DNA of 8,230 nucleotides from Puniceicoccales bacterium (lineage in GTDB: Bacteria; Verrucomicrobiota; Verrucomicrobiia; Opitutales; Oceanipulchritudinaceae): positions 1 to 8,230 of the forward strand of contig JAUVDD010000058.1 of the NCBI GenBank assembly GCA_030595525.1. The letters are read 5' to 3'. The notes beneath the pieces are model-generated. The model ran no database searches. It saw only the letters and a program-made list of their open reading frames with translations, and was not told where the DNA came from. Positions within the stretch are counted from its first letter, which is position 1; every line of letters starts with the position of its first letter. Shown here piece after piece: positions 7,285 to 8,230 of this stretch. The translations under genes were made by a program, and so were the position numbers.

Positions 7285-8225
7285 GCGGCCCTCCTTTCCT
7301 TTTCCAACACCCGCAGTTTTGCCGAACGGGAACGGGGATTTCGGGTAACTTCTTCTTCATCCGCCACAATGGGTTTCCGCGTCAGCATGGCTGCTTGACG
7401 TATCCGAAACTGTCCCGGACGTGAGTCCCTTCCATGTTCCGGTCGACCTGCCATGCGACGGAAAAACCGTTTGACGATTCTATCTTCCAGGGAGTGAAAA
7501 CTGATTGCTGCCATCCGACCGCCTTCGAGCAACTTGCCAAAGGCTGCTGGAAGCGCCGACTCAATGACCGCCAATTCACGGTTTACGGCGATGCGCACCC
7601 CTTGAAAAGTTCTTGTTGCGGGATGAATGCGATCCATTGGACGGCGTCCGCCGACAGCATCCTCGACGAGCTGGGCAAATGCCAGGGTACGCTCGAGTCG
7701 ATTTGTATTCCTTGCCGATTCGATTGCGGTAACAATTCTTCGCCAACGTTGCTCTTCCCCGAAATTTCTAACTGCCTCAACCAACTCGGAGTAACTGGCA
7801 TTTTTCAAGAACTGGCTGGCTGGCTGCCCGGCCTCGGGATTCAGGCGCATGTCCAGTGGAGCATCCTCACGAAAGGAGAATCCTCGATGAGCATTATCGA
7901 AATGATAAGAGCTGACCCCGAAATCGAAAAGAATCCCGGTAAAGCCATCCTCTTCGAGTGCACCCAGGTCTTCGAAATTCATGTGGTGCAGGACCAACCG
8001 GCCCGGATAGCTTTTCTGCAATTCACGACCGCGTTCGATCGCTTCGGGATCACAGTCCAGAGCCACGACCTTGTTATTGGAATCCGCCTCAAGAATTGCC
8101 CGTGTATGGCCGCCTCCACCGAAAGTTGCATCAAGGAACTGACCTGACCTCTCTTCCGCCAAATATGCGACAACCGGCCCGGAAAGGACCGGTTCATGAC
8201 CGCTAGACTGATCCTTTTCAGTCAA
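7281..8225 (-). CDS. rsmH: 16S rRNA (cytosine(1402)-N(4))-methyltransferase RsmH; true start probably just beyond the window edge
   Basis: RsmH (MraW) uses S-adenosylmethionine to N4-methylate C1402 of 16S rRNA, in the ribosomal P site. From the TTG at 8225 there are 314 residues, the usual family size. Motifs in order: HEPVL (10-14), SAM-binding DATFGGGGHT (32-41), acidic ribose-binding DCDPEAI (57-63), the LFDFGVSS stretch (99-106), FSFREDAPLDMR (117-128), HPATRTFQGVRIAVNREL (201-218), ISFHSLEDRIVKRFF (241-255) and the C-terminal NPRSRSAKLRVLEK (296-309). The bases upstream of TTG read TGAGC in the window, so the frame continues as an AGC codon after an incomplete xTG. If the next base is A, the start is ATG at 8231 and the TGA is the stop of the preceding gene, the same ATGA arrangement seen at two other junctions here. 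The TTG is therefore a minimal start. Function is certain; only the first residues are in doubt. Confidence 0.97.
   Translation of the reverse strand: MTEKDQSSGHEPVLSGPVVAYLAEERSGQFLDATFGGGGHTRAILEADSNNKVVALDCDPEAIERGRELQKSYPGRLVLHHMNFEDLGALEEDGFTGILFDFGVSSYHFDNAHRGFSFREDAPLDMRLNPEAGQPASQFLKNASYSELVEAVRNFGEEQRWRRIVTAIESARNTNRLERTLAFAQLVEDAVGGRRPMDRIHPATRTFQGVRIAVNRELAVIESALPAAFGKLLEGGRMAAISFHSLEDRIVKRFFRRMAGRPEHGRDSRPGQFRIRQAAMLTRKPIVADEEEVTRNPRSRSAKLRVLEKERRAA
7290..7296 (-). promoter_or_regulatory. Strong Shine-Dalgarno of ftsL
   Basis: Read on the minus strand this is AAGGAGG, a near-ideal anti-16S match, with five bases before the ATG at 7284. It lies within the last codons of rsmH and fixes the ftsL start. 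Confidence 0.85.
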
Positions 8226-8230
8226 GCTCA

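Noticed and set aside
7434..8147. Long plus-strand open frame of 237 codons opposite rsmH
   Set aside because: It is fully antisense to a gene with unmistakable RsmH motifs, its translation resembles no protein family, and no ribosome binding site or operon context supports it.
1..8230. A defence system, mobile element or other novel accessory locus
   Set aside because: All sequence is accounted for by standard dcw genes on one strand, with no integrase, transposase, toxin-antitoxin, repeat array or compositional break that I can see.

Overview
The window is one continuous minus-strand block of the division and cell-wall (dcw) cluster. In transcription order, from high to low coordinates, it holds rsmH (mraW), an ftsL-like gene, ftsI (class B penicillin-binding protein), murE, murF, mraY and a murD homologue that runs off the left edge. 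There are no RNA genes, mobile elements, CRISPR arrays, recognisable promoters or terminators. The plus-strand open frames are antisense shadows of these genes.

The genes are packed as a single translationally coupled operon. rsmH/ftsL and mraY/murD share ATGA overlaps, and murE/murF and murF/mraY share TAATG overlaps. ftsL and ftsI are about 2 bases apart. The only loose junction is ftsI/murE, where about 115 bases separate the ftsI stop from the murE start favoured by homology. Strong Shine-Dalgarno sequences are visible only before ftsL and mraY. The right edge ends in the bases of a probable upstream stop codon (TGA), most likely of mraZ, overlapping the true rsmH start just outside the window.

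Together the products link peptidoglycan precursor synthesis to division. MurD, MurE and MurF successively add D-Glu, a diamino acid and D-Ala-D-Ala to UDP-MurNAc-L-Ala. MraY transfers the finished pentapeptide to undecaprenyl phosphate. FtsI crosslinks septal peptidoglycan, and FtsL is a bitopic divisome scaffold. RsmH methylates 16S rRNA. MurE carries the DNPR motif and the other residues that select meso-diaminopimelate, so the host is probably a Gram-negative-type bacterium. The style of the MurD, MurF and gene layout would fit the Verrucomicrobiota/PVC group, but that placement is an impression, not shown by the sequence.

I see no new system here. The points of real interest are inside two ligases. 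MurE has Glu where the family has its carbamylated active-site lysine. The MurD homologue has Arg at the same site, and has also lost the Lys of its NDSKATN motif and other signature residues. MurF and MraY look fully canonical.
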